This document shows positions 1 to 8,526 of a stretch of DNA of 64,000 nt, in pieces; the stretch's first letter is position 1, and the number at the start of each line of letters is the position of its first letter. The notes beneath the pieces are model-generated. The model made no database searches. It worked only from the letters and a program-made list of their open reading frames with translations, and was not told where the DNA came from. The position numbers and the translations under genes were made by a program. The DNA comes from G963663315 sp963665165 (GTDB lineage: Bacteria; Pseudomonadota; Gammaproteobacteria; Arenicellales; Poriferihabitantaceae): positions 434,001-498,000 of the forward strand of contig OY761989.1 in assembly GCA_963665165.1 (NCBI GenBank), written 5' to 3'.

Positions 1-344
1 GTATGGCGATGGTGGGCCATGTGGAAGGCCTGGAAGTATTTTGGCGGCAGCGCCAGCGCCAGACCGCAGACCCAGCCCACAGCCTCATTCAGAAGCGGGG
101 AGGCAAAAGCGGTTTTGTGTATGGTTTCATGCAGCGGGGCAAACAGGAAAGTCAGCAAAACGCCAAGGGCCAGGGTCAGCGCTCCCTGCGCCGCCCAATG
201 GTCGCTGTCGGCCAGCAGTACAATGGTGACCGCGACCGCCAGGAAATGCTGTAATATCCGGAACAATCCAACCGCGTCGCTCTTTTGCATCAAGGGTTGC
301 AGCGCGGCCCTGTCCAGCGGTGAGACGGCTTGTAATTTTGACAT
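1..344 (-). CDS. Fatty acid desaturase family protein (partial, C-terminus beyond window)
   Basis: The minus-strand reading frame is open from an ATG at 344 to the window edge, giving 114 N-terminal residues. Two histidine boxes of membrane di-iron fatty acid desaturases are visible: HETIH at about residue 73 and HMAHHRH at the cut end, the HxxxH and HxxHH pattern. A hydrophobic stretch precedes the first box and a second lies between the boxes, as expected for an integral membrane desaturase whose His clusters face the cytoplasm. The substrate cannot be told from this fragment; related proteins include acyl-lipid desaturases and carotenoid or alkane hydroxylase-like enzymes. It is divergent from the ribA-like gene. 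No clear Shine-Dalgarno sequence precedes the ATG. Confidence 0.8.
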   Translation of the reverse strand, partial: MSKLQAVSPLDRAALQPLMQKSDAVGLFRILQHFLAVAVTIVLLADSDHWAAQGALTLALGVLLTFLFAPLHETIHKTAFASPLLNEAVGWVCGLALALPPKYFQAFHMAHHRH

Positions 345-447
345 TTCTGCGTAAAACCCCGGCTTTGGGAATACTGTTTCTGTCCGGATTGCGGTACGCT
401 CCAGAGGCTGTGTAAATCAACGAACCAGACAGGCCGACCATTCAAAT

Positions 448-1290
448 ATGTTCACTTACCTTGACCCGGATATCCGCCAGCAACTCATTGACAGCGGGAA
501 ACTTCTGTGCATCGACCATAATGGTAACCCCATTGCGGATGAAAATACCATGTCCGGGGGTGAATGGGTTATCAACCTGCTCGGTCCGATTACATTGCCG
601 CTCAAGATCAGCGGCAAGGATTATCAGGCCGACTGGTTTGCGGCGGTTCGCAGAGCCGAACTTGGCAAGGTTGAGGAACTCGCGTCCACGCTACGCCAAA
701 GCGGCAGGCAGACCCTGTTTGCCGGGCTGGCTACTTCGATGGCGGTCAACAGTGTGCTTCTGTTCGGTGATCCGCAAAACACGGAAAACCCGCTGGTTCG
801 CGTTCATTCGAATTGTCTGACCGGTGATGTGTTCGGTTCTGAACGGTGCGAATGCGGTCCCCAGCTTGAATCGGCCGTGGCCCGGATTTCAAACGATGCC
901 AGCGGCGGCATGATTGTTTACATGGCCGGGCATGAAGGGCGGGGTATTGGCTTGTGGGCGAAAGCCGCGACCTATCTGTTGCAGGATGCCGGAGAAAACA
1001 CCTATCAGGCAAACCAGTCGCTTGGCTTGCCGGCCGATTCCAGGGACTTTAGCGATGCGGCGTCCCTGATCCTTTATTTTCTTGGCAACCGGCCAATGCG
1101 GTTGTTGACCAACAACCCAAAGAAAATAGAGGATCTGACCAACTGCGGCCTGACTGAAGTAATACCCGAGAAGCATGTTGCCGGAGTCGGCAAATGGAAC
1201 AAACGATACCTGTCTGCAAAACGGACCTGGGGGCACACGATCGGTGACTCCGATCTTTCACCGGAAAAAATGGGCCCTGATGATACGTGA
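448..1290 (+). CDS. ribA: GTP cyclohydrolase II, RibA type
   Basis: Catalyses GTP to 2,5-diamino-6-ribosylamino-4(3H)-pyrimidinone phosphate, formate and diphosphate, the first riboflavin step. The family signature is intact: VRVHSNCLTGDVFGSERCECG around residues 118-138 supplies the zinc cysteines, followed by the HEGRGIGL motif at about 172 and the LTNNPKK motif near 225. At 280 aa it is longer than E. coli RibA (about 196 aa) because of an N-terminal extension of about 100 residues. No DHBP synthase (RibB) domain is present, so it is stand-alone cyclohydrolase II. It overlaps the downstream hydrolase start by 11 bp, suggesting translational coupling. Function in flavin synthesis is firm from motifs; whether it is the main or an accessory copy is unknown. 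Confidence 0.9.
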   Translation: MFTYLDPDIRQQLIDSGKLLCIDHNGNPIADENTMSGGEWVINLLGPITLPLKISGKDYQADWFAAVRRAELGKVEELASTLRQSGRQTLFAGLATSMAVNSVLLFGDPQNTENPLVRVHSNCLTGDVFGSERCECGPQLESAVARISNDASGGMIVYMAGHEGRGIGLWAKAATYLLQDAGENTYQANQSLGLPADSRDFSDAASLILYFLGNRPMRLLTNNPKKIEDLTNCGLTEVIPEKHVAGVGKWNKRYLSAKRTWGHTIGDSDLSPEKMGPDDT

Positions 1291-2128
1291 AGAAATAAAA
1301 GTGGACGGATTGACCGGACAGGTCGCGGCCCTGGTTCTAGGCGCCGCGTCCGGGCCGCCGATTATAGCGATTCATGGATGGCTGGATAACGCCGCCAGTT
1401 TCGAGCCGTTGGCCGGACACCTGGACCGGTACCGGTGGATTTGCCTGGATCTGCCCGGACATGGCCGGTCGGATTGTCGACCGGACGGCTGCGTATACCA
1501 TTTTACCGACTATGTCGGGGACCTGTTTTCGGTGGCGGAATCCCTGGAGCTGGACCGGTTTATCCTGGTCGGACATTCCCTGGGTGCAGGCATCGCCGCG
1601 ATGTTTGCCGCTGTGTTTCCCGACCGGGTTGAGCGGCTGGCGCTGATTGACGGTATTGGTCCGCTCTCCGGGGAGGATGATGACAGCCTGCGCCAACTCA
1701 GGAAATCCATGGATTTCCTGAAAATCCGGGATAAAAATCCCGCAAGGGTCTACGGGTCATGGGAGGAGGTGGTGTCGAAGAGGCTGGAGGCAGGGAAAAT
1801 AAGCAGAAGCAGTGTTGAGATACTGTTGCGCCGCGGCGCCGTTCGGGAAGGTGAAACAGTCACCGTATGCAGTGATGGCCGGTTAAAACAGCATTCCCCG
1901 GTTTACATGAGCCAGGGCAGGGTTGTATCGATTCTGAAAGGAATCCGCGCCCCGGCCCGGCTGATCCTTGCCGATCAGGGGTTGCTCGTCTCGCATGAAT
2001 CGACCGCTGCACGCATTGACGCGCTTCAGGGCCTGCAGGTGGTCAAGGTCGGCGGCGGCCATCACCTGCACATGGACCGACCGCAGGCAGTGGCCAGGGA
2101 AATCGGGGCATTCCTCGACCAGGTCTGA
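1280..2128 (+). CDS. Alpha/beta fold hydrolase
   Basis: A 282-aa cytoplasmic serine hydrolase of the alpha/beta superfamily. The oxyanion region is HGWLDNAASF near residue 29 and the nucleophile elbow GHSLGAG near residue 98; a late His in GGGHHLHMD fits the catalytic histidine. The closest family picture I recognise is the SERHL-like group of hydrolases (HGWLDNA is typical). I chose the ATG at 1280, which overlaps the ribA stop by 11 bp; an in-frame upstream ATG at 1175 would lie entirely inside ribA. Co-transcribed with ribA, convergent with the PBP4 gene. Substrate unknown. Confidence 0.8.
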   Translation: MIREEIKVDGLTGQVAALVLGAASGPPIIAIHGWLDNAASFEPLAGHLDRYRWICLDLPGHGRSDCRPDGCVYHFTDYVGDLFSVAESLELDRFILVGHSLGAGIAAMFAAVFPDRVERLALIDGIGPLSGEDDDSLRQLRKSMDFLKIRDKNPARVYGSWEEVVSKRLEAGKISRSSVEILLRRGAVREGETVTVCSDGRLKQHSPVYMSQGRVVSILKGIRAPARLILADQGLLVSHESTAARIDALQGLQVVKVGGGHHLHMDRPQAVAREIGAFLDQV

Positions 2129-2143
2129 TCACGCGGTCCGGTT

Positions 2144-3583
2144 CTACAAATCATAGATCCATTTCAGCAGGGCATCCTGGATGCGGGTGCCGTTCCCGTA
2201 ACGGACCCTGTCTGACTGGATGATCATCACCGCCGTGTACGGACGGTTGCGCCTGGAATTGATGTAACCGGCCATGCTGCGTACCCCACGCAGCCATCCG
2301 GTCTTGATCCGGAGTCTTCCCTCCGAGCCCGGTTCGCTGAAACGTTCGCTCATGGTGCCGTCGAGCGACGAGAGCGCGAAGGAAGACAGGAATTCCGCAT
2401 GGTAATTACTGTTCCAGCCATGCTGTAAAAGTTGTGCAAGGCTGTCTGCGCTGATACGGGTGTCCCTGGATAACCCGGAGCCGTTATCGACGAACAGCTC
2501 CGGCATGGACATCGCGTTGGCCGCCAGCCAATCCCGGAGCCGTTGCCGCGCCCCGTCCAGGGCGCCGGGGTTGTCCGGCCCCTCGGCACCCAGGCTTAAA
2601 AACAATTGCCGGGCCATGACATTGTTGCTGTATTTGTTGATACCGGTAATGATGTCGGCCAAAGGCTGTGACAGGGAATCGAGTATTTCCGTGGCCCTGT
2701 CCGGAGTCTTTGACACCCGGTAGCCGCCCAGGATTCGTCCGCCGCTGTTCGTCCATAAATACTTGAACAGCCTGAACGTATACTCATGGTTGGAGAGTAT
2801 GGCTCTTGCAATGGAATGCTCCCCGCATTCGACGGGGTAGCTGCCCGCAAATTTGACGATGACCCGGTCGTTCCCGCGCCGGATTCCGTCGATCCGCCAG
2901 CCGGATTCCGGATTGGCGCAGGCGCCCCGTTTTGCCCGGATGTCGTTTTCAATGACCAGGCCCGCAAAAGGCGGGTCGGCAATCACCCGGATGCGGTTGC
3001 CGGTCGGGGACAATATGAATCGGGTTGCGGAGAAATTCACCAGCGCCGCGCCCGGTCCCACGTTGTAGAGACGGTCCGGCCGGTCATCGAATGCGCCGCG
3101 GTCGTGCCGCTCAAGATCGAAGTAGCCGTCGTCAATGATGAGGTCGCCATGGATGGTATGAATGCCTTTTTGGCGGATCGACTGCACCTGGCGCCAGAAT
3201 CGTTCCACGACCAGAAACGGATCGCCGCCGCCCTGCATGACCAGGTTGCCTTTGAGCGCCCCGTTTTCGATTGCGCCATCGGCCAGGTAACGGGTTTGCC
3301 ACTGATAACTCGGTCCGAGGATTTCAAGCGCCGACAGGGTGGTCAGTATTTTTATCGCCGAAGCCGGATTTCTTGGCTTGCGGCTGTTCAGACCCAGTAT
3401 TTTCTCACCGCTATCGGCATCGCGCACGTCCAGACTGACCGCATCCGGCGGAATACCATATTGACCGAGCAGGCGGACAACACTGTCCGGCATTGACCCG
3501 GCTGCGAAAGCGGGAGCGTGAAGAAACCAGGCAACGATACTGGCCAGCATGGCAGGGTATAAATGGCGCAGGCGGAACTTCAT
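2144..3583 (-). CDS. dacB: D-alanyl-D-alanine carboxypeptidase/endopeptidase, PBP4 (DacB) type
   Basis: A periplasmic class C low-molecular-weight penicillin-binding protein that trims or cleaves peptidoglycan cross-links. An N-terminal signal peptide ends around APAFAAG (residue 29). The active-site triad is visible: SAIK (SxxK, residues 75-78), YSNN (SxN) in the middle, and KTG near the C-terminus in IKTGWLRGV. The length of 479 aa matches E. coli DacB, and the large insertion between SxxK and SxN is present. I start at the ATG at 3583 because the signal peptide begins there; an ATG 33 bp upstream would add 11 residues. It is divergent from the DUF1820 gene. No missing key residue seen. Confidence 0.9.
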   Translation of the reverse strand: MKFRLRHLYPAMLASIVAWFLHAPAFAAGSMPDSVVRLLGQYGIPPDAVSLDVRDADSGEKILGLNSRKPRNPASAIKILTTLSALEILGPSYQWQTRYLADGAIENGALKGNLVMQGGGDPFLVVERFWRQVQSIRQKGIHTIHGDLIIDDGYFDLERHDRGAFDDRPDRLYNVGPGAALVNFSATRFILSPTGNRIRVIADPPFAGLVIENDIRAKRGACANPESGWRIDGIRRGNDRVIVKFAGSYPVECGEHSIARAILSNHEYTFRLFKYLWTNSGGRILGGYRVSKTPDRATEILDSLSQPLADIITGINKYSNNVMARQLFLSLGAEGPDNPGALDGARQRLRDWLAANAMSMPELFVDNGSGLSRDTRISADSLAQLLQHGWNSNYHAEFLSSFALSSLDGTMSERFSEPGSEGRLRIKTGWLRGVRSMAGYINSRRNRPYTAVMIIQSDRVRYGNGTRIQDALLKWIYDL

Positions 3584-3604
3584 CAGAAATTTTATCGGAA
3601 ATGC

Positions 3605-3634
3605 TTCACCGGACATTACAATTCACGCTATTAT
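3605..3634 (+). promoter_or_regulatory. Candidate sigma70 promoter for the DUF1820 gene
   Basis: TTCACC (4/6 to TTGACA) and TATTAT (5/6 to TATAAT) are separated by 18 bp, ending about 30 bp before the ATG at 3665. It overlaps the 5' end of the divergent dacB. Pattern match only. Confidence 0.3.
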
Positions 3635-3664
3635 ATTGTCTGTTTTCAATCAACCCGGATTAAA

Positions 3665-4024
3665 ATGTGGGCCGGTCAGGACGTGAGCCAGAAAAAAACA
3701 ATCTACAGGATTCAGTTTCATAACCAGGAAAAGCTGTACGAGCTTTATGCGAGGGAAATCGGCCAGAGTCACATGTACGCGTTCGTTGAAGTGGCGGGCA
3801 TCATTTTTGGAGAGAAGTCCAAACTTGTGGTTGATCCCTCGGAAGAGCGGCTCAAGCAGGAATTCGGCTCCGTCAAGCGGACTTACATCCCTCTGCACTC
3901 GGTAGTGAGGATCGATGAAGTCGACAAGGAGGGAATCAACCGGATTATCGACTCCGTCAAGGACAAGGACGGCGGCAATGTCGCATCCTTTCCGTTGCCG
4001 CCGATGCAGCCCCGGCGAACCTGA
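3665..4024 (+). CDS. DUF1820 family protein
   Basis: A 119-aa soluble protein with the conserved start region KKTIYRIQFHNQEKLYELYAREIGQS and YIPLHSVVRIDEV, which I recognise as DUF1820, a small family found widely in gammaproteobacteria and of unknown biochemical function. No signal peptide or membrane segment. The ATG at 3665 is preferred; a longer in-frame ORF from 3563 runs into the opposite-strand dacB start and is not needed. A GTG at codon 8 preceded by AGGA is an alternative. Convergent with msrA, with 23 bp between the stops. Confidence 0.8.
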   Translation: MWAGQDVSQKKTIYRIQFHNQEKLYELYAREIGQSHMYAFVEVAGIIFGEKSKLVVDPSEERLKQEFGSVKRTYIPLHSVVRIDEVDKEGINRIIDSVKDKDGGNVASFPLPPMQPRRT

Positions 4025-4047
4025 AGACGCCCCGTTCCAGTATAAGC

Positions 4048-4614
4048 TCAACCAGTACAACCGACCCCTGTGCCTCCGATCCCGCAATAACCGTTCGGGT
4101 TTTTCGCCAGATACTGCTGGTGGTAATCCTCGGCGTAAAAAAATTCGGGCGCTTCGCAGATTTCGGTGGTGATGGCTCCGTAACCCGCAGACCGGAGCCT
4201 GGCCTGGTAGTCGGTCCTGCCTGACCGCGCCCGGGACAGTTGGTCCTCGTTGCAGGCATGGATCACAGAGCGGTATTGCGTTCCATGGTCGTTTCCCTGG
4301 CGCATGCCCTGGGTTGGGTCATGGGATTCCCAGAATACCCTGAGCAACGCGGCGTAACTGATTTTCCCGGGATCGAATACCACCCGCACGACTTCGGCAT
4401 GACCGGTCAGTCCCGAACAGACATCCCGGTAGGTGGCGTTGCGGGTCTGCCCTCCGGCATACCCCACCGCGGTGGTAAACACGCCTTCCAGTTGCCAGAA
4501 CTTCCTTTCGGCGCCCCAGAAACAGCCAAGTCCGAACACCGCTGACTGCAAATGGTCGTCGAAAGGCCCCTGGAGCGGATTGCCGTTGACGAAATGCCGG
4601 TTGGTCACCTGCAT
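4048..4614 (-). CDS. msrA: Peptide methionine-S-sulfoxide reductase MsrA
   Basis: Reduces the S epimer of methionine sulfoxide in proteins, using thioredoxin as electron donor. The catalytic motif GCFWG lies at residues 30-34 (Cys31). GYAGG, the GHAEVV segment and the C-terminal NPNGYCGIGG with resolving cysteines are all present. The 188-aa length is normal. The ATG at 4614 is chosen because GGGAG lies 7 bp upstream. An in-frame ATG at 4680 would add a Pro/Arg-rich segment without homology. It is likely read with the downstream chromosomal strand only; the upstream membrane-protein gene ends 69 bp before it on the same strand, so both could share a transcript. Confidence 0.92.
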   Translation of the reverse strand: MQVTNRHFVNGNPLQGPFDDHLQSAVFGLGCFWGAERKFWQLEGVFTTAVGYAGGQTRNATYRDVCSGLTGHAEVVRVVFDPGKISYAALLRVFWESHDPTQGMRQGNDHGTQYRSVIHACNEDQLSRARSGRTDYQARLRSAGYGAITTEICEAPEFFYAEDYHQQYLAKNPNGYCGIGGTGVGCTG

Positions 4615-4683
4615 ACGCTGCTCCCGGTCGGGCAGGACCCGATCCGGTTCAGGGCAAGTGGCCGGCCTGAATGAGAACAAGGT

Positions 4684-5178
4684 TCAGAAGGGAAGGTTAT
4701 GCCCGTAGCCGACCATGCACATCACCATCGGGATGGAAAGCACGGTATTGGTCCGGGAAGCGAGCAGGGCCACATTCTTGGCTTTCGCGACCTCCTCCGC
4801 GCTGGCGGACACGATCCCCAGTATTTTTTTCTGGTTGGGCCAGATCAGGACCCATACATTGAACAGCATGATCGTGCCGAGCCACGCCCCTACCCCGATT
4901 ACAGGGCTTTGCAGTGCGAATGCCGAAACGATGCCGGTTCCAGGCAGGTATTCAAGGGCGACTGCGCCGGTCACCCAGGTGGCCACCGCGCCCCAGCGAA
5001 ACCACAGCAACGCCCGCGGCGCGACGTATTTTGAAATAGCGGCAGGTCCGGGGCCATCCGAATCGGCAGCGGCTTCAGCCACGGCCGGCACCTGCACGAA
5101 ATTGAAGTAATAAAGCAAGCCGATCCAGGTGATACCGGCGAGCACATGCAACCAGACGACAAGGGACCACATGTTCAT
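4684..5178 (-). CDS. Integral membrane protein, urate oxidase N-terminal (PuuD-N/CopD-like) family
   Basis: A 164-aa protein with four predicted transmembrane helices. The N-terminus MWSLVVWLHVLAGITWIGLLYYFNFVQVP is typical of the membrane module found at the N-terminus of PuuD-type urate hydroxylases and in related stand-alone proteins. No cytochrome c (CXXCH) domain follows, so it is not a complete PuuD. A His in helix 1 (LHVLAGITW) resembles haem-ligating His of such modules; that is inference. It precedes msrA on the same strand. Function unknown. Confidence 0.65.
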   Translation of the reverse strand: MNMWSLVVWLHVLAGITWIGLLYYFNFVQVPAVAEAAADSDGPGPAAISKYVAPRALLWFRWGAVATWVTGAVALEYLPGTGIVSAFALQSPVIGVGAWLGTIMLFNVWVLIWPNQKKILGIVSASAEEVAKAKNVALLASRTNTVLSIPMVMCMVGYGHNLPF

Positions 5179-5598
5179 GATAATTAACCTCTCAATTCAA
5201 ATTATTGTTTGTCTATATTATTGGATGTAAGTAATGTGACGACCCGATTCCGTTTCCCTGATTCGGTTTCCGTAATTCCCGGAATCAGGTTTCTACAAAA
5301 CAAGGGCGATTACAATGGCAAGAACGACTCCGGAGATGATCGTGCCAGGGATACTTTTTAGCGGATTCATGATTATCGGCTCCATAAATTGAGATGAAAA
5401 AGGTCAGCGGACACATTGACGTAAACGAATGACGAGGATAATAGTGTATCGGCGATAATGCAAGTTATTGTCCCGTCCCGCCTGCGGATTCCCGCTCCGG
5501 CAAATTGAAGAAACCGGCCACTTTTCATACCGATTGTTATATACTGGCGCGCTCCAATACAAATCACAAAGCTGTTGTAACACCTGGGAGGGTAATCT
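5179..5598. other. Intergenic region between membrane protein and dctP
   Basis: About 420 bp without a standard-sized gene. It contains the small minus-strand ORF at 5293-5385 and otherwise AT-rich leader sequence. A strong GGGAGG ribosome-binding site lies 7-8 bp before dctP. TATACT at 5540-5545 is a possible -10 box but no good -35 partner was found. Confidence 0.5.
5293..5385 (-). CDS. Very small predicted membrane protein (25-30 aa)
   Basis: The ORF encodes 30 aa from ATG 5385, or 25 aa from ATG 5370; GGAG lies 9 bp upstream of the second start. After MNPLKSIPGT comes an uninterrupted hydrophobic run (IISGVVLAIVIALVL) that ends at the stop codon, the layout of a single-pass small membrane peptide. 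No family is recognised. It sits alone between two genes, on the minus strand. A chance ORF cannot be excluded, but the pattern of polar N-terminus, Pro-Gly turn and clean transmembrane segment is suggestive. Confidence 0.4.
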   Translation of the reverse strand: MEPIIMNPLKSIPGTIISGVVLAIVIALVL

Positions 5599-6639
5599 AT
5601 GAAAATCTTCAGATGTATAAGAATGCTGGTCTTGAGTGTTGTTTTCATGCAGTTCGCAAATATGGCGAATGCGGAAACGGTACTCAATCTGGGCACTGTG
5701 GGCCGGTTGGGCATGCCGATAGGTGACGCGATAGACCAGGCGCTGATTCCAACGGCGACCGAGGTATCCGGCGGGAAAATGACGATAAAGCCTCATTATC
5801 GGGGTTCGTTATGCGGTGAGCAAAAATGCGGCGAACAGGCGAACCAGGGATTGCTGCAACTGTGGACCAGCTCCACTGCCAATTTCGGCAACTTCGGCAC
5901 CGCGCTGGCGATTTTCGATTTACCCTATATTTTCAAGAGTATTGAAGCGGCAGACCAGATCTCCAAGGACTGGCTTTCGGATTCCCAATGTGAGGAGGCG
6001 GCCCAAACCACAGGACACCGATGTTTCGTGGTGTACTCAAGCGGCGGATTCCGGGAAATGGGCAACACCGTAAGGCCCGTGCATGTCCCGGATGACATCA
6101 AGGGAATCAAATGGCGGGTAACCAAAAGTCCGATTGAATATACCCTGATCAAGAACTGGGGCGCTGTGCCCGTGCCTTATGACTGGACCCAGTTGTACCA
6201 GGGTTTGCAGACCGGCGTCGTGGAAGGACAATATGTCGCCATACCGTGGCAGCATGTCGCCAAGTTGCATGAAGTCGCAAAGTACTACACCAAAATTGGC
6301 GGTTCCTGGTCAGGCAACCAGATTGCGATGGATGTTACCCAATACGAAGCTTTGAGCGCGGATGAGCAGCAATGGATCCAGGCGGCCAGCGCCGCATTTG
6401 GTGACGCGGTGCGCGAGCTCGATCAAAAGTGGGTGGACGATGGCATCGCCGCGATCAAACAGGAGATCACGGAATGGTATGTGCCGACTGACGCCGAGAT
6501 GGCATTGTGGCGTGAAGGCGCGGTGGGCGCATGGAAAAACGCGAAGGGCACATTCGACCCGGCGTTGGCGGAACGCGCGCTTGCCGAACAGGGGCTGGAT
6601 GATTTCATTGCGACCCTGAAGGCGGCTGACGCCCTGTAA
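5599..6639 (+). CDS. dctP: TRAP transporter substrate-binding protein, DctP family
   Basis: Periplasmic solute receptor of a tripartite ATP-independent transporter. A signal peptide ends near ANMANA (residue 26), followed by the mature start ETVLNLGTVG. The DctP-fold landmarks are present, including KGIKWRV and LYQGLQTGVVEGQ, where the Arg of the former normally binds the substrate carboxylate. The 346-aa length is normal. The ribosome-binding site GGGAGG precedes the ATG. Its permease partners are dctM and dctQ 5 kb downstream on the same strand, beyond an ABC cassette. Four cysteines (CGEQKCGE and two others near 130-142) are more than usual for the family. Ligand unknown; probably a carboxylate. 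Confidence 0.9.
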   Translation: MKIFRCIRMLVLSVVFMQFANMANAETVLNLGTVGRLGMPIGDAIDQALIPTATEVSGGKMTIKPHYRGSLCGEQKCGEQANQGLLQLWTSSTANFGNFGTALAIFDLPYIFKSIEAADQISKDWLSDSQCEEAAQTTGHRCFVVYSSGGFREMGNTVRPVHVPDDIKGIKWRVTKSPIEYTLIKNWGAVPVPYDWTQLYQGLQTGVVEGQYVAIPWQHVAKLHEVAKYYTKIGGSWSGNQIAMDVTQYEALSADEQQWIQAASAAFGDAVRELDQKWVDDGIAAIKQEITEWYVPTDAEMALWREGAVGAWKNAKGTFDPALAERALAEQGLDDFIATLKAADAL

Positions 6640-6765
6640 TCGAACCAGGTTCGATATTGCGGTAAACACTTTCCTTGCAGCCGCATTCCTGGCCTGTCCG
6701 GCCAGTGATGCGGCTGCGTTGTTCCAAATGCGTATTTCCGGAGCGGTTGCAAACCAGGCGTATCC

Positions 6766-8526
6766 ATGACCAGCATGGTGTTCGTGGATGGATTGCGAAA
6801 GCAATTCGGTCATCTGTGCGCGGTTGACGATATTTCACTGACTGTGTCCCGCGGCGAGGCGCTGGGTTTCCTCGGCCCCAATGGTTCCGGTAAATCCACC
6901 ACCATGAAAATGATTGCCGGCTACCTCAGGCCGGACGAGGGGCAGGTGCAAATTTGCGGTACGGATATGCGGACCCATCCCGTTTCCGCACAGCGGCACA
7001 TTGGATTTTTACCTGAAGGCGCTCCGACCTACACCGATATTTCGACTTCCGCCTATCTCGGATTCATTGCCAACATCCGGCAGATGCGTGGAGTTGAAAG
7101 GAAAGGCCGGATTGACTACGTTGTCGACCGCACCGGTATATCCGAAGTGCTGCATCAGCCCATCGGCACTTTGTCCAAGGGTTACAAGCGTCGTGTCGGG
7201 CTGGCCCAGGCGTTGCTGCACGACCCGGATGTGCTGATTCTGGACGAACCCACGGACGGCCTTGACCCGAACCAGAAGCATGAGGTTCGGGACTTGATCC
7301 GGGAGATATCGAGGCACAAGGCAATCATCATCTCAACCCATATACTGGATGAAGTCGAAACAATTTGCGATCGTGCGCTGATCATCAACAAGGGGAATAT
7401 CGTGGCCAGCGGAACGGTGGATGAACTCGAACGGCAATCCCGGTATTACAACGCGGTTTCCCTGGTCCTGCCGCAATCCGGCGCGCCCGAAGCGCGCCAG
7501 TGGCTCCAGTCCTTACCCGATGTTCAATCCGTGGAGGAAAACAGGAATGATGAAAACACGGCTGAACTGGTGGCCCTGGCGGATGACAATGCCGATATTC
7601 TGGTCGATATTGCGCCAATGGTCCATCAACAGGAATGGTCCGTTGACCAGGTGCGCCGCAAAGAGGGTCATCTGAATGAGCTTTTCCGCAGCGTCACCAC
7701 GACTGACGACACGGAACGACCGGCTGTGCGTCCGCGTCCGGAAACGGGAATATCCCCACCGGACAGGGTGGCAGTTCCCTCATGCGGCCAGTTCAACGCG
7801 ATCCGGGCTATCTGCAAAAATGAACTGATCCACTATTTTTCAACCCCGGTGGCTTATGTGTTTATCGCGATTTTTCTGGTGGCGATGGGCGCTTTCACAT
7901 TTTTTGCCGGTGGATTTTTTACCCGCGGGCAGGCCAGCCTTGATGGGTTCTTCCAGTTTCATCCATGGTTGTACCTGTTCCTGATTCCGGCGATTGCCAT
8001 GCGCCTGTGGGCCGAAGAGCGCAAGAGCGGTACAATCGAGATGCTCCTCACCCTCCCGGTAACCATCCTGGGCGCGGCGCTCGGAAAGCTGGTTGCGGCG
8101 TGGCTGGTGCTTGGACTGGCCTTGTTGTTGACCGCCCCGCTCTGGTTCAGCGTAAACTACCTCGGTTCGCCGGACAATGCCGCCATCGCTGCGGGTTACG
8201 CAGGCAGTTTTGCCATGGCAGGCGGTTATCTGGCAATCAGTGCGTTCGCCTCGGCGTTGACCCGTAACCAGGTTATCGCTTTCGTAATCGCTGTTGCGAT
8301 CTGTCTCCTCTTTACCGCCAGTGGACTGGGCCTGGTGCTCGAATTTTTCAGCGGCTGGGCGCCGCCCATGGTGCTTGACGCGGTGCCGAATTTCAGTTTT
8401 CTCGAACACTTCCAGAGTATTTCGCGCGGCGTGGTTGATTTGGGCGATGCCATGTTCTTCATTTCCACCATCGTCGTTTTTGTGTTTGCCAATGTGGTTG
8501 CGGTCAACCGCTGGAAAGATGGCTGA
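6766..8526 (+). CDS. ABC-2 transporter, fused ATPase and permease (GldA-GldF-like)
   Basis: A 586-aa fusion. Residues 1-310 form an ABC ATPase with Walker A GPNGSGKST (about residue 38), an LSKGYKRRVGLAQAL signature and Walker B VLILDEP, plus the switch His in ISTHILDE. Residues 345-586 form an ABC-2 permease with about six helices (CKNELIHYFSTPVAYVFIAIFLVAMGAF onward; RLWAEERKSGTIEMLLTLP is a conserved family segment). In Bacteroidetes, GldA and GldF are separate; here they are one chain. It overlaps the GldG-like gene by 8 bp (ATGGCTGA), so the three genes at 6766-11516 are one operon. The exported substrate is unknown. The ATG at 6775 is an alternative start. Confidence 0.88.
   Translation: MTSMVFVDGLRKQFGHLCAVDDISLTVSRGEALGFLGPNGSGKSTTMKMIAGYLRPDEGQVQICGTDMRTHPVSAQRHIGFLPEGAPTYTDISTSAYLGFIANIRQMRGVERKGRIDYVVDRTGISEVLHQPIGTLSKGYKRRVGLAQALLHDPDVLILDEPTDGLDPNQKHEVRDLIREISRHKAIIISTHILDEVETICDRALIINKGNIVASGTVDELERQSRYYNAVSLVLPQSGAPEARQWLQSLPDVQSVEENRNDENTAELVALADDNADILVDIAPMVHQQEWSVDQVRRKEGHLNELFRSVTTTDDTERPAVRPRPETGISPPDRVAVPSCGQFNAIRAICKNELIHYFSTPVAYVFIAIFLVAMGAFTFFAGGFFTRGQASLDGFFQFHPWLYLFLIPAIAMRLWAEERKSGTIEMLLTLPVTILGAALGKLVAAWLVLGLALLLTAPLWFSVNYLGSPDNAAIAAGYAGSFAMAGGYLAISAFASALTRNQVIAFVIAVAICLLFTASGLGLVLEFFSGWAPPMVLDAVPNFSFLEHFQSISRGVVDLGDAMFFISTIVVFVFANVVAVNRWKDG

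Noticed and set aside
2786..3496. 236-aa plus-strand ORF opposite dacB
   Set aside because: Lies entirely within dacB, which has all active-site motifs; no homology seen.
3563..3664. N-terminal extension of the DUF1820 protein
   Set aside because: It overlaps the dacB start on the other strand and is not part of the conserved family start.
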